A DNA stretch of 64,000 nt from positions 1,178,001-1,242,000 of the forward strand of contig NZ_JAIVAI010000001.1 of NCBI RefSeq assembly GCF_020171525.1. The letters run 5' to 3'. The notes beneath the pieces are model-generated. The model ran no database searches and was not told the DNA's origin. It saw only the letters and a program-made list of their open reading frames with translations. Below are positions 39,015-47,181 of the stretch, in pieces. The first letter of the stretch is position 1. Every line of letters starts with the position of its first letter. This stretch comes from Halobacillus yeomjeoni (GTDB lineage Bacteria; Bacillota; Bacilli; Bacillales; Halobacillaceae). A program made the position numbers and the translations under genes.

Positions 39015-39506
39015 AAACAAAGGATAAGCTACCAGGCTTACGAGAACCGAAGCAATAATCACGCCCGCACTAATCGATAAAAAGGCCAATTTAAAAGGGA
39101 TGAAAAACAAAACCGCTGCTAAACATGCAGAATAAGCACCAGTAGTCGGCAGAGGCAGCGCTGTGAATAAAATGAGACCCACAGCCCCATATTTTTCAAC
39201 CTGATTGCTTTTATTGATGGTGCGATTATACAACCATTGATAAAAACTGTCGTATACCTTGAACCTCAGCAACCAGGAACTGACGGGCCTGAATAACAAT
39301 AAAATCGGAGCAATCGGTAGTAAATTACCAATCAAACTGAATATGTATGAAGAAAGGAAGGGTATCCCTAAAATCGCTCCCGAGGGCAATCCCAGTCTCA
39401 ATTCAAGAATAGGCAGTGCAGAAATCAAAACGACTACCGCTTCCGGTGCCAAAAAGCTCAGATTCTCAATCATAAATGTTTGAATTGATTCTTTTATGTG
39501 ATGCAT
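39012..39506 (-). CDS. Small multidrug export family protein
   Basis: The 164-residue protein has four or five hydrophobic segments and the blocks LELRLGLPSGAILG and NLLPIAPILLLF near 31-70, then FTALPLPTTGAYSACLAA, which fit the Sm_multidrug_ex (PF06695) family as I remember it. Transport function is presumed from the family name only. Its TAG stop lies inside the end of the full-length repeat element (TAGGCTCTGTT), so the C-terminus may have been redefined by insertion. Confidence 0.8.
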   Translation of the reverse strand: MHHIKESIQTFMIENLSFLAPEAVVVLISALPILELRLGLPSGAILGIPFLSSYIFSLIGNLLPIAPILLLFRPVSSWLLRFKVYDSFYQWLYNRTINKSNQVEKYGAVGLILFTALPLPTTGAYSACLAAVLFFIPFKLAFLSISAGVIIASVLVSLVAYPLF

Positions 39507-39581
39507 TCATTCTCCTCCATTGACGCAGTTCTATCTTTCAATCGTATGACTGCATTTGTAAATTATACCATGGTTTCTTAG

Positions 39582-39711
39582 TTAAAAGTCTTTTGTTGAT
39601 ATACAACGATTGCTTACATCTCCAACCGTTTGTCATTGCTTTTTTCGGTCCGTATTTTATTAAGTGTGTTGGTGGGAAGGGAAAATAGTCGCTAGCCGCA
39701 GGGAACGCCCC
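39582..39711. repeat. Degraded left half of the hairpin repeat (copy E)
   Basis: GTTAAAAGTCTTTTGTTGATAT and, further on, GGAAGGGAAAATAGTCGCT with CAGGGAACGCC resemble the left end and first hairpin arm of the full element but with many changes. It is a decayed remnant. Confidence 0.5.
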
Positions 39712-39745
39712 CTCTCCATGATGACTACGATCGAAATCGATTCCA

Positions 39746-39777
39746 AAAAAATAACTCATGGAATTATCCATGAGCAA
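39746..39777 (-). terminator. Terminator of the Spo0E-like gene
   Basis: CTCATGG/CCATGAG stem followed on the minus strand by TTATTTTTTT, next to the stop codon. Confidence 0.7.
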
Positions 39778-39939
39778 TTAACGATAATCTCTCTGTATTT
39801 GATTTAATAATTGATCTAAACGTTGACTGATCCTGACCGACTCTTCACTGGAAAAACCTTTTTCAACTGCAATTTCTGACATCCGCTTTCGAAGTCGTTC
39901 CACCTCAATCATAAGAGGATCTATTTTGGTCATTTGCAA
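39778..39939 (-). CDS. Spo0E-like aspartyl-phosphate phosphatase
   Basis: The 53-residue product (MQMTKIDPLMIEVERLRKRM, then a second helix) has the diagnostic SxxLD signature as SQRLDQLL near residue 38. Two helices form the Spo0E fold, which dephosphorylates Spo0A~P and delays sporulation. The TTG start is preferred because GGAGGG lies 8 bases upstream; an ATG two codons later would have a 14-base gap. It stands alone between a repeat remnant and the signal peptidase. Confidence 0.82.
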   Translation of the reverse strand: MQMTKIDPLMIEVERLRKRMSEIAVEKGFSSEESVRISQRLDQLLNQIQRDYR

Positions 39940-40216
39940 TGTTGTGTCCCTCCTTGACCTCTTCCTCTTGTTAAGCCGTCTCTCATTTTCAGAATGTTTG
40001 TTCGCCTATGTACCTGGCACGAAAAGAATTATCTCAATTTTCCATCTAATTGTAAATAAGATAGATAAAAGTTCTAATGATTCGACAACAGTTTGCAAAT
40101 GTTAAAGATTGATTACATTTCCCGTTTTGTCTCTTCTCAACACGATCCTATGTGGTAAAATGAATACGATATGGACATGAATTTGAGATATGTCCATAAA
40201 GAAAGGAAGATCCAAA
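39940..40216. other. Intergenic region before the signal peptidase gene
   Basis: This AT-rich region separates divergent genes. A TAAAAT -10-like hexamer lies at 40156-40161 without a clear -35. No gene or structured RNA is seen. Confidence 0.4.
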
Positions 40217-40738
40217 GTGTCTGAACAAGCTAAAAATGAATGGCTCGAGTGGATCAAAGCAATCGTCGTAGCCATAGCCTTAGCATTTATTCTACGTACC
40301 TTTTTCTTTGCGACGTCCATCGTCGAAGGTGCAAGTATGGACCCGACACTTGAAAACGGTGAACGAGTCATGTTCAATAAAATCATTTATTATATAGATG
40401 AACCGGAACGTGGGGATATCGTCATTATTGAACGACCTGTCAAAAGTTATGTTAAACGTATCATCGGCCAGCCTGGCGATAAAATTGAAATCCGAAATCA
40501 CGCTTTGTATATTAATGGGAATAAGCAGACACAAAATTATTTGAATCAAGCTGCCATTGAAGCGACCCGCGATTTCGGTCCGGTGGAGGTTCCAGAGAAT
40601 AAATACTTCGTGATGGGCGACAACCGCTCGATCAGTAAAGACAGCCGGAACGGTCTCGGCTTTGTAGAAGAAAAGGAAATCATCGGCCGCACAGAGCTGA
40701 TTATCTATCCACTGAATGAATTAGGTCTGACTAAATGA
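40217..40738 (+). CDS. Type I signal peptidase
   Basis: The 173-residue membrane-anchored protease removes Sec signal peptides. One N-terminal membrane segment at about 13-33 is followed by the catalytic Ser40 in GASMDPT, the catalytic Lys80 in YVKRIIG, and the GDNRSISKDSR box near 140. This is a Gram-positive SipS/T-type enzyme with serine-lysine dyad. A GTG start is chosen as AAAGGAAG lies 7 bases upstream; an ATG nine codons earlier has no such site. Confidence 0.93.
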   Translation: MSEQAKNEWLEWIKAIVVAIALAFILRTFFFATSIVEGASMDPTLENGERVMFNKIIYYIDEPERGDIVIIERPVKSYVKRIIGQPGDKIEIRNHALYINGNKQTQNYLNQAAIEATRDFGPVEVPENKYFVMGDNRSISKDSRNGLGFVEEKEIIGRTELIIYPLNELGLTK

Positions 40739-40742
40739 ATGA

Positions 40743-40781
40743 TTAAAGCCGCTTCCTCTCTCGGGGAAGCGGCTTTTTATA
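40743..40781 (+). terminator. Terminator of the signal peptidase gene
   Basis: AAAGCCGCTTCC pairs with GGAAGCGGCTTT across a short loop, followed by T residues. Confidence 0.88.
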
Positions 40782-40852
40782 TGATAGGGACCTTCCCAGC
40801 TGCAATAGGTTCTGCACCAAGTCCGATTTCAACGAATCCCCTTCATAGAAAC

Positions 40853-40996
40853 TCATTTTAATATCGTCAATTTATCTGGAAGTTGATGCAGCGTTTCGAT
40901 CAACAGATTCAGCTTCGTCTCAATGCGGTGAAGCAAGTAGAAAGTCACCGCAATTGGAAAACCGACCTCTGTCAAAACCGGCACCCAGTGCTCCAT
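40853..40996 (-). CDS. yvrJ: YvrJ-family small membrane protein
   Basis: The 47-residue product (MEHWVPVLTEVGFPIAVTFY onward) has one hydrophobic segment followed by LLHRIETKLN and HQLPDKL, the pattern of YvrJ proteins as I remember it. It is too short for usual ORF cut-offs. GTGAGGTG lies before the ATG. It comes after the DUF1659 and DUF2922 genes, a common trio in Bacillales; function is unknown. Confidence 0.82.
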   Translation of the reverse strand: MEHWVPVLTEVGFPIAVTFYLLHRIETKLNLLIETLHQLPDKLTILK

Positions 40997-41018
40997 CGTA
41001 TTCACCTCACTTCAAAGT

Positions 41019-41053
41019 AGAAAAAGCCGCCATCCATCGGACAGCGGCTCATT
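41019..41053 (-). terminator. Hairpin between the DUF2922 and yvrJ genes
   Basis: AGCCGC/GCGGCT with a 13-base loop and TTTTTC on the minus strand. It may be a partial terminator inside the trio. Confidence 0.55.
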
Positions 41054-41060
41054 TCACTCA

Positions 41061-41273
41061 TTAAATAGTGATATCATAAACGTTGCGTTCAACGATCCGC
41101 GCTTCTTTTTTAGCCACTAAATCTCCACCACTGGATGAAAAACAGTTGGCTGCTAAAACCGTATCCATAGCTGCGCTTATCTTGGCTGCATCGGCAGGTT
41201 CAACCGGTTCATCCAAGGCAAGAGTCACGACGCGCCCTTCTTGATTGAGGAATTTAAGTTCCAGTTTTTTCAT
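41061..41273 (-). CDS. DUF2922 family protein
   Basis: The 70-residue product has the DUF2922 pattern: KKLELKFLNQEGR, then DEPVEPADAAKISAAMDTVL, ending in a short strand. The partner DUF1659 gene lies 21 bases upstream in the same direction. Function unknown. Confidence 0.82.
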   Translation of the reverse strand: MKKLELKFLNQEGRVVTLALDEPVEPADAAKISAAMDTVLAANCFSSSGGDLVAKKEARIVERNVYDITI

Positions 41274-41294
41274 AAAAGTACCTTCCCTTCTTCA

Positions 41295-41519
41295 TTAGAT
41301 ATTGGTAATTTCAAAGCTGTCATTTCGTTCCACTTTCTGCATGATTCGCTGCTGCAAGCCTTCAAGCGCAACTGCTACATTGTGCAGCTGATCGTCCGTT
41401 GCAGTCGTTTTCACATTGTTGAAAGATTTGGTACGAAAAAGCGGATTGCCTTGTTCGTCCACACCATCGTCTAAAATCATCTGCAGTTGAGAGTTCACTT
41501 TTTCAGATTGAGTCGCCAT
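41295..41519 (-). CDS. DUF1659 family protein
   Basis: The 74-residue product has QLQMILDDGVDEQGNPLFRT and KTFNN-like SFNNVKTTATDDQLHNVA blocks of DUF1659. AAAGGAGGTG lies 6 bases before the ATG. It heads the DUF1659-DUF2922-YvrJ group. A copy of the hairpin repeat ends just upstream, next to a possible TTGACC -35. Confidence 0.84.
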   Translation of the reverse strand: MATQSEKVNSQLQMILDDGVDEQGNPLFRTKSFNNVKTTATDDQLHNVAVALEGLQQRIMQKVERNDSFEITNI

Positions 41520-41576
41520 GTTTCTCACCTCCTTTCACCTCTATAATCGAGATACAAATGAAGAAAGGGTCAAAAA

Positions 41577-41662
41577 AAAGGCCGCCTCACACAAATCCCA
41601 GGACAGAAAGAGCTGATATGAGCTCACATGTGAAAAAACAACACCAAACAATAACAGAGCCA
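41577..41662. repeat. Hairpin repeat family, truncated copy C
   Basis: Only the last 86 bases of the element are present, from AAAGGCCGCCTCA to ATAACAGAGCCA. It lies directly upstream of the DUF1659 promoter region and directly abuts a terminator on the other side. Confidence 0.82.
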
Positions 41663-41717
41663 AAAAAAGAAGGCTCGAGGAAAATGCTTTGATCCAGCAT
41701 TCTTCTCGAACCTTCTC
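41662..41717 (-). terminator. Long terminator after the 26-residue peptide gene
   Basis: An imperfect stem of about 24 bp (AGAAGG..TCGAG..AATGCT with its complement) is followed on the minus strand by seven T that merge with the repeat copy C end. Confidence 0.75.
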
Positions 41718-41761
41718 TATTATGAATCGATAATGATTGATGATTTCATAGTAAGTATTGT

Positions 41762-41842
41762 TTACCCGTGATCGAAGATACACAACCCGATCAAACCAAG
41801 CATGACAATCAAGCTGACTACAAACATGACGATTTCAGCCAT
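41762..41842 (-). CDS. 26-residue membrane peptide
   Basis: The ORF encodes MAEIVMFVVSLIVMLGLIGL plus CIFDHG, one hydrophobic helix with a short acidic and His tail. GAGGGGGTG lies 5 bases before the ATG, and a long terminator follows, so it looks like a real single gene. I recognise no family. Short membrane peptides of this type include regulators of larger membrane proteins and type I toxins. Confidence 0.65.
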   Translation of the reverse strand: MAEIVMFVVSLIVMLGLIGLCIFDHG

Positions 41843-41987
41843 ACTTTCACCCCCTCAACACTTATATTTTAGCAAAAAATTCATGGTTATGCGGCAAATA
41901 TTTTAAATAAGCGTATACTCAATGTGCATTTTACTACATTTCCCCTTCATCCGCTACACCAAAACCATTCATACCCCTTTTGAACTG

Positions 41988-42013
41988 GTTTAAAGAGCTC
42001 CATCTTGAGGTAT
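41988..42013 (+). promoter_or_regulatory. SigB-like promoter of the carotenoid operon
   Basis: GTTTAA and AGGTAT are separated by 14 bases. This matches the SigB consensus (GTTTAA, 12-15 bases, GGGWAW) with one mismatch, and lies 72 bases before the first gene. In Staphylococcus aureus the related crt operon is SigB-dependent. Confidence 0.6.
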
Positions 42014-42085
42014 CATGTAGGAAAAAGCATTCTATCTCTACATTGCTTTCAACTTCCGCTACAATGGTCATAAGGGGGAATTCCC

Positions 42086-42853
42086 ATGACTACAATTATC
42101 TATCGTTTTTTTATTTTTTGGTACATATGCGGTGTTATCCTGCTATCATTTGATCTGCTTCCGCCATGGCTGGAATGGGCGAACAGTGTATTTCTTATTA
42201 CAGCTGGACTGATAGCCGCCATTTACTTTTATCAGATTTACGGACTCAAATTCGGTCTGGGATACAGCCTGCTTATCATGGTAGTCAGCATATATGTCGA
42301 ACATCTCGGGGTGGCCTATGACTTTTTATTCGGCTCTTACGACTACAATGAAAACTTCGGCTTGAAAATCTTTGATACGCCGATCACCATAGGATTCGCC
42401 TGGCTGTTGATCATCGGGTGCTCTCATGAAATTGCACGAGGCATCACACAAGGAATGAAAAAATATCGCGCTTTCACTTTTACTTTCTCAGGCTCACTTT
42501 TAGCAGTGACTATGGATTTGATTCTGGACCCCGTCTCATATAAAGTGAAAGCTTATTGGATATGGCAGGACACAGGGGTTTATTACGGTATCCCCTTTTC
42601 CAATTTCGTAGGATGGTTCGTTCTCGCTGCCCTTTTTCATTTATTATTCATCCTATGGTCCCCGAAGAAATCGGAACGGACCCAAATTTGGATGAACCGC
42701 ATGGCCCTCGTATTCGGATTGATCATCATCATGTTCTCTATTCTGGCATTGTCCGGAGGACTGATCGGAGCTGTCATCCTTGTTTTATTCTTGACTACAA
42801 TCTGGTATACCCTTTATTTCTGGAGGAAAAAACACTATGCAGAAAGCCGATAA
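42086..42853 (+). CDS. Carotenoid biosynthesis protein, CruF/DUF422 family
   Basis: The 255-residue membrane protein has about seven or eight hydrophobic segments. The blocks YVEHLGVAYDFLFGSYDYNE near 72 and the TMDLILDPVS motif near 147 fit the CruF/DUF422 family, whose known members hydrate the psi end of carotenoids. It is first in a four-gene operon with an acyltransferase, a glycosyltransferase and a CrtN-like enzyme. Its reaction on a C30 carotenoid here is not established. Confidence 0.82.
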   Translation: MTTIIYRFFIFWYICGVILLSFDLLPPWLEWANSVFLITAGLIAAIYFYQIYGLKFGLGYSLLIMVVSIYVEHLGVAYDFLFGSYDYNENFGLKIFDTPITIGFAWLLIIGCSHEIARGITQGMKKYRAFTFTFSGSLLAVTMDLILDPVSYKVKAYWIWQDTGVYYGIPFSNFVGWFVLAALFHLLFILWSPKKSERTQIWMNRMALVFGLIIIMFSILALSGGLIGAVILVLFLTTIWYTLYFWRKKHYAESR

Positions 42854-43499
42854 GAGTCCATTCATTCAATGGGGGTTTACGAGGTTCAACCGCTGGTTGA
42901 TCCACAGGAACTTTGAGAATATCCGTCTCTTACCTCCAAATTCAAACCCCGTCCCGGAGAAAACTTTATATATCATCAACCACTCCACTTGGTGGGACCC
43001 GTTGATGATTTTCTATTTGAATGATACTTATATTCAATCAGATGGATATGGCATGATGCATGAAGATGGCGTGAACCGATACCCGTTTTTCAAAAAAATC
43101 GGTGCCTACTCTATAAATACCGATCACCGAAAACATTTGATGGAATCCTTGCATTACAGCATCACTCTTCTTAAAGAAAACAAATCTGTATGGGTATTTC
43201 CACAAGGGAAAGAGACGCCCCTTGAGAAGCGTCCGCTTCAATTTTTCTCAGGAGTCTCTTATATCATCCAGAATTGTCCTGATACCAAAGTCGTTCCCAT
43301 AAGCTTGTATTATTCGTTTGAGCATACAAAAAAGCCGAATGTATATATGCAGGTGGGGGACCCCCTTAAGAAGGATGAATATATCGATAAAAACCGCAAA
43401 GAGATGACCCGTTATATCGAAGAAAAAGCAACCCTTCAACTGGATCGACTGAAAGAATTAATAATTCAAGAAAACCATGCTCATTTCAAAGACATTTGA
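42837..43499 (+). CDS. PlsC-type acyltransferase of the carotenoid operon
   Basis: The 220-residue product has the acyltransferase motif NHSTWWD (NHx4D) near residue 49 and a WVFPQGKETP block near 119 that corresponds to the second conserved motif. It overlaps the previous gene by 17 bases. In staphyloxanthin synthesis an acyltransferase (CrtO) adds a fatty acid to the glucosyl carotenoid; a similar last step is likely here. Another acceptor cannot be excluded. Confidence 0.82.
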   Translation: MQKADKSPFIQWGFTRFNRWLIHRNFENIRLLPPNSNPVPEKTLYIINHSTWWDPLMIFYLNDTYIQSDGYGMMHEDGVNRYPFFKKIGAYSINTDHRKHLMESLHYSITLLKENKSVWVFPQGKETPLEKRPLQFFSGVSYIIQNCPDTKVVPISLYYSFEHTKKPNVYMQVGDPLKKDEYIDKNRKEMTRYIEEKATLQLDRLKELIIQENHAHFKDI

Positions 43500-43620
43500 C
43501 GTAGAGAATCCCTGGTGGAGGCTTTTAACCTTAAAGAAGGGCTCTTTTATTCGGAGAGCCCACCGCCCCCTCCTCCTTTACATAATCTCTCAACAGATCA
43601 AGCAAGAAAGGGTGGCACTT

Positions 43621-44730
43621 ATGACGATTTTCTACTTTGCACTCATAATCACATTGGTTCTCAACCTCTGGACGATCATAAATAGTATTTTCCTGATTCC
43701 TTTACAACCATCTAAAAAGTGGAAAGGTAATCATAAAGTCTCCCTCCTTGTTCCGCTGCGCAATGAGGAATCCCAAGTGGAGGGGTTGATTGCTTCTTTA
43801 AAAAAAATCACCTATCCGAACTTGGAAATTCTTCTACTCGATGATCATTCAGAAGATGATACATATTCTATGCTTCTTGATCGGATTCAAGGGGATGAAA
43901 GGTTTTCGGTGTATAAGGGAAAGGACCTTCCTGAAGGTTGGAACGGAAAGGTCCATGCCTGTCATCAACTCTCCAAGCTTGCAGAGGGAGACTTTTATTT
44001 ATTTTTAGATGCGGATGCCCGTGTCGCCCCGAGTGTCATTGAAAGGTCTTTAGCGACGATGGTACAGCACGATGCAGCCATGCTCAGTGGATTTCCCCAT
44101 TATCCGAACAACCATTTCCTCAGCCATATGCTGGTGCCCTTGCAGCACATGGTCGTCCAGCTCCACCTGCCTTTGATGGTGGCTAATTTCACGAAAAAGC
44201 CTATGTTTACAGCCGCTTGTGGAATTTTCATCATAGTGGAGAAGAACGCTTATGAAGACATCGGAGGACACGAGTCTGTTAAAAACTCCCTTGTCGAAGA
44301 CGTCCATTTAGCGAGGTTATTCAAAGAGAACGGCTATAAAATGATACTGGTTAACATCACTTCCTCTGTTCTCTCTTACATGTATGACCGTCCTGAAGAG
44401 ACCTGGGAGGGGTTTAAAAAGAATACCTACACAGGGCTTGGCCGTTCGATGGTATTAGTCATCTTTCTATCCATCTTTTATGCAGTGGTCTTCCTGCTCC
44501 CAGTCGGTTTATTAGTAGCTGGATTGATTGAAGCAAATTGGCTTTTAGTACTTCCCTATTTATTGACTGTCACCTTCAAGATGTGGGTGGATGCAAGAAC
44601 AGGACATCCATTGTGGCTCTCACTCATGATTCCGGTGTCTGTCTTACTATTAATCATGATGATGATATCCTCGATGTCCGTACATATCAAAGGTGAGCGG
44701 TATCAGTGGAAAGGAAGGTCTTACGAATGA
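43621..44730 (+). CDS. Family 2 glycosyltransferase of the carotenoid operon (CrtQ-like)
   Basis: The 369-residue product has a membrane segment at the N-terminus, then a GT2 catalytic domain with VSLLVPLRNEES near 40, LDDHSEDDT, the DXD-like DADAR near 130 and an ED(V)HLARL motif near 228. Three C-terminal hydrophobic segments follow. CrtQ of S. aureus, which glucosylates the carotenoid acid, has this design. The ATG is chosen by AAAGGGTGG just upstream; a longer open frame overlaps the acyltransferase gene. Its end overlaps the next gene by 4 bases. Confidence 0.8.
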   Translation: MTIFYFALIITLVLNLWTIINSIFLIPLQPSKKWKGNHKVSLLVPLRNEESQVEGLIASLKKITYPNLEILLLDDHSEDDTYSMLLDRIQGDERFSVYKGKDLPEGWNGKVHACHQLSKLAEGDFYLFLDADARVAPSVIERSLATMVQHDAAMLSGFPHYPNNHFLSHMLVPLQHMVVQLHLPLMVANFTKKPMFTAACGIFIIVEKNAYEDIGGHESVKNSLVEDVHLARLFKENGYKMILVNITSSVLSYMYDRPEETWEGFKKNTYTGLGRSMVLVIFLSIFYAVVFLLPVGLLVAGLIEANWLLVLPYLLTVTFKMWVDARTGHPLWLSLMIPVSVLLLIMMMISSMSVHIKGERYQWKGRSYE

Positions 44731-46199
44731 AGATTGTGATTGTAGGCGGAGGTTTGGGAGGTTTATCAGCCGCTGTATCTTTAGCGAAACATGGTGCAGA
44801 AGTGAAAGTATTCGAAAAAAATGAGCACTTTGGCGGTAAAATGATGGCTGTGGACGAAAAAGGCTATCATTTCGATTTTGGTCCCAATACGATTACGATG
44901 CCCGAAGTGTTTTATGACGTCCTCAGTCAAAGTGGAATGAACCCACACAAATCACTGCCTATGGTAAAGCTCACCCATCATACAAGAAACCAATTCTCGG
45001 ATGGGACATATTTTGATTTTTCAACAGATGCCGCGTATATGAAAGAACAGCTGAAAGCAGTCGATCCAAAAGGATTTGAAAATTACAATCGGTTCCTTGA
45101 AGAAATCCGGCGTCTTTATCAGCTCTCAAGAAAACATTTTTTACATCGGACCTTCTCTGGATGGAAAGATTACTTCTCACTTTCCCTTGCTTCAAGCATG
45201 TCTAAAGTTAGACCTCTTGAATCGATGGATCATTTTTTCAGAAAGTATTTTGATCACCCTGGAGTCATCCAGGCGTTAAACCGTTACTCTACCTATGTAG
45301 GGTCCAGTCCTTATTGCACACCTGCGACATTTGCGATGATCGCTCACCTGGAGCTTGGTGAAGGAGTGTACTACGTCCAAGGGGGAAATACGAAAATTGC
45401 TGAACGTTTTGTGGAAGCAGCAGAAACATCAGGTGCCGAACTCTATAATAATCAACGAGTTGTAAAAATCTTGACAGAGGGACAGCGGGCAAAAGGTGTG
45501 TTATTAGAGAGCGGTGAAGTAGAGGAAGCCGACTATGTGATCGTCAATGGAGACTTGCTTCAAGCCGTACCTGACCTGATCGAAAACGATAGAAGGAAAA
45601 AGTTATCCGACAAAAAAATAAATTCTTTTGACCCGTCCATTTCTGCTTTTGTAATTATGGCAGGGTTGGACACACGATTGGACCAGCTCAAGCATCACCA
45701 TGTTCTTTTTTCACGAAATTACGAGAGAGAATTTGAACAATTAAAAAGAGGCGAATATGCGGACGATCCAACCATTTACATTTGTACTTCGTCCAAGACC
45801 GACCCTTCTGTTTCTCCTTATGGTGACAACTGCTTCCTTTTAATCAATGCACCTGCTGGTGGAATTTCCAACAAAAAAGATCTTGAAGCATACAAACAGC
45901 ACATCTACAAACGTCTTAATGAAGCCGGCCTTCCAATCCAGAATCATATCAAAGTTGAACGAGTGGTCAGCCCGGAAGATATCGAAACTAAATTTGGAGC
46001 TTATCGTGGGTCGCTTTATGGTCCTTCCTCAAATCGTAGACATCAGGCGTTTATGCGTCCTTTCAACAAGTCACAGGATATCGAGAACTTATACTTTTGT
46101 GGAGGAAGCACTCATCCTGGAGGCGGCTCGCCAATGGTCGTGCTCAGCGGCCAAAATGTAGCGAACCAAATCCTTGGAAAACTGGTCCATATTGAATAA
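44727..46199 (+). CDS. CrtN-like carotenoid desaturase/oxidase
   Basis: The 490-residue flavoprotein starts with the dinucleotide motif IVGGGLGGLSAA and ends with the carotenoid-oxidoreductase signature FCGGSTHPGGGSPMVVLSGQ. It is one of three paralogues in this locus; the others are on the opposite strand. In related C30 clusters the paralogues act as diapophytoene desaturase and as oxidases making the terminal aldehyde or acid. Which step this one takes cannot be read by eye; being grouped with GT and acyltransferase suggests an oxidase. The start overlaps the GT stop (ATGA). Confidence 0.85.
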   Translation: MKIVIVGGGLGGLSAAVSLAKHGAEVKVFEKNEHFGGKMMAVDEKGYHFDFGPNTITMPEVFYDVLSQSGMNPHKSLPMVKLTHHTRNQFSDGTYFDFSTDAAYMKEQLKAVDPKGFENYNRFLEEIRRLYQLSRKHFLHRTFSGWKDYFSLSLASSMSKVRPLESMDHFFRKYFDHPGVIQALNRYSTYVGSSPYCTPATFAMIAHLELGEGVYYVQGGNTKIAERFVEAAETSGAELYNNQRVVKILTEGQRAKGVLLESGEVEEADYVIVNGDLLQAVPDLIENDRRKKLSDKKINSFDPSISAFVIMAGLDTRLDQLKHHHVLFSRNYEREFEQLKRGEYADDPTIYICTSSKTDPSVSPYGDNCFLLINAPAGGISNKKDLEAYKQHIYKRLNEAGLPIQNHIKVERVVSPEDIETKFGAYRGSLYGPSSNRRHQAFMRPFNKSQDIENLYFCGGSTHPGGGSPMVVLSGQNVANQILGKLVHIE

Positions 46200-46205
46200 G
46201 GTGGG

Positions 46206-46322
46206 TGAGGAGGCTCACGGAAAGCGAGTCATTCTAAAAGGCCGCCTCAAACAAATTCCAGGACGGAAAGAGCTGAGACGAGCTCAATTGTGAAATAACA
46301 GCACCAAGCAATAACAGAGCTA
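46206..46322. repeat. Hairpin repeat family, truncated copy D
   Basis: The stretch from GAGGAGGCTCACGG to ATAACAGAGCT matches the right part of the full element, with a deletion between two CACGG direct repeats. It lies between the 3' ends of the two convergent carotenoid operons. Confidence 0.82.
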
Positions 46323-46325
46323 AAA

Positions 46326-46377
46326 TAAAAAGAAGCAGAATTTATTGCATCTCAGCAATAATCTGCTTCTTTTTTTG
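46326..46377 (-). terminator. Terminator overlapping the 3' end of crtM
   Basis: The minus-strand hairpin AAAGAAGCAGA..ATTGC / GCAAT..TCTGCTTCTTT uses the last codons of crtM as its 5' arm and is followed by TTTTTATTTT. Confidence 0.75.
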
Positions 46378-47181
46378 ATCAGTTACAAAATTACGTCTTC
46401 CAAAAACTTGATAGCGATTATCTCTCACAGAATGTATGATTGCACGGTACATTTTAGCCGCTCCACCGACAGGAGCTCTTGAATAGACCGGATATTCAGG
46501 AATCGTTTCGAGCGCATTGGAATAGTACGCTTCAGCATCTCCCGCCAAATCTTCCCACAAATCTCTGAAAGCATGATTGACGCGGCTCTTGTTTAAATCA
46601 TCTTCCGTATAACCATACTGTTCCATCAGTTCAGAAGGTAAGTATACTCGCCCACGTTCCATATCCTCGCCGATATCCCGCAATATATTGGTGATCTGCA
46701 TAGCGTATCCAAGTTCAATCGCTCCATTCCTAAGCTTCTTTTCTTTTCCAGGAGCAATGACTGGAAGCAGCATCAAACCGACTGTGCTCGCCACATGATA
46801 ACAATAGAGCAACAAGTCATCCTTCGTAACGATCGGCTTTGGGTACAGATCCATTCGCTGACCTGCAATCATATCGTAAAAAGGAGCCGGGTCCATCGGA
46901 AAGTTTTTGAAAACATCTTCAAGAGCGACCCAGGAAGGATGGTCACTTTCCAATTTCCCCTCCATAAAGAGATCGAACTCTTTTGCAAAGGCTTCTAATT
47001 CCTTTTTCGGGTCTTCTCCTTCATCCACAATATCATCCGCTCTTCGGCAAAATGCATAAATCGCCCAAACTGCTTTCTTCTGCTGAGTGGGCAGCATCGC
47101 AAACGCTTTCGAAAACGTCTTCGAGTGCTTTTCAATGATTTTGCGGCATTGTTTATACGCTTGGTTCAAGTCCGTCATCAT
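46342..47181 (-). CDS. crtM: Dehydrosqualene (diapophytoene) synthase
   Basis: The 279-residue enzyme joins two prenyl diphosphates head to head. Both Asp-rich motifs are present: DDIVDE near 49 and NILRDIGED near 167, with YCYHVAST and RVYLP blocks. In this setting, with CrtN-like partners, C30 dehydrosqualene from two farnesyl diphosphates is the expected product rather than C40 phytoene; that is inference from context. It overlaps the crtN stop and is last in its operon. Confidence 0.9.
   Translation of the reverse strand: MMTDLNQAYKQCRKIIEKHSKTFSKAFAMLPTQQKKAVWAIYAFCRRADDIVDEGEDPKKELEAFAKEFDLFMEGKLESDHPSWVALEDVFKNFPMDPAPFYDMIAGQRMDLYPKPIVTKDDLLLYCYHVASTVGLMLLPVIAPGKEKKLRNGAIELGYAMQITNILRDIGEDMERGRVYLPSELMEQYGYTEDDLNKSRVNHAFRDLWEDLAGDAEAYYSNALETIPEYPVYSRAPVGGAAKMYRAIIHSVRDNRYQVFGRRNFVTDQKKKQIIAEMQ

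Noticed and set aside
39538-39777. 79-codon frame on the minus strand
   Set aside because: It covers the decayed repeat copy and a terminator; no ribosome site.
41541-41783. 80-codon frame on the minus strand
   Set aside because: It runs through a terminator and repeat copy C and overlaps the better supported 26-residue peptide.
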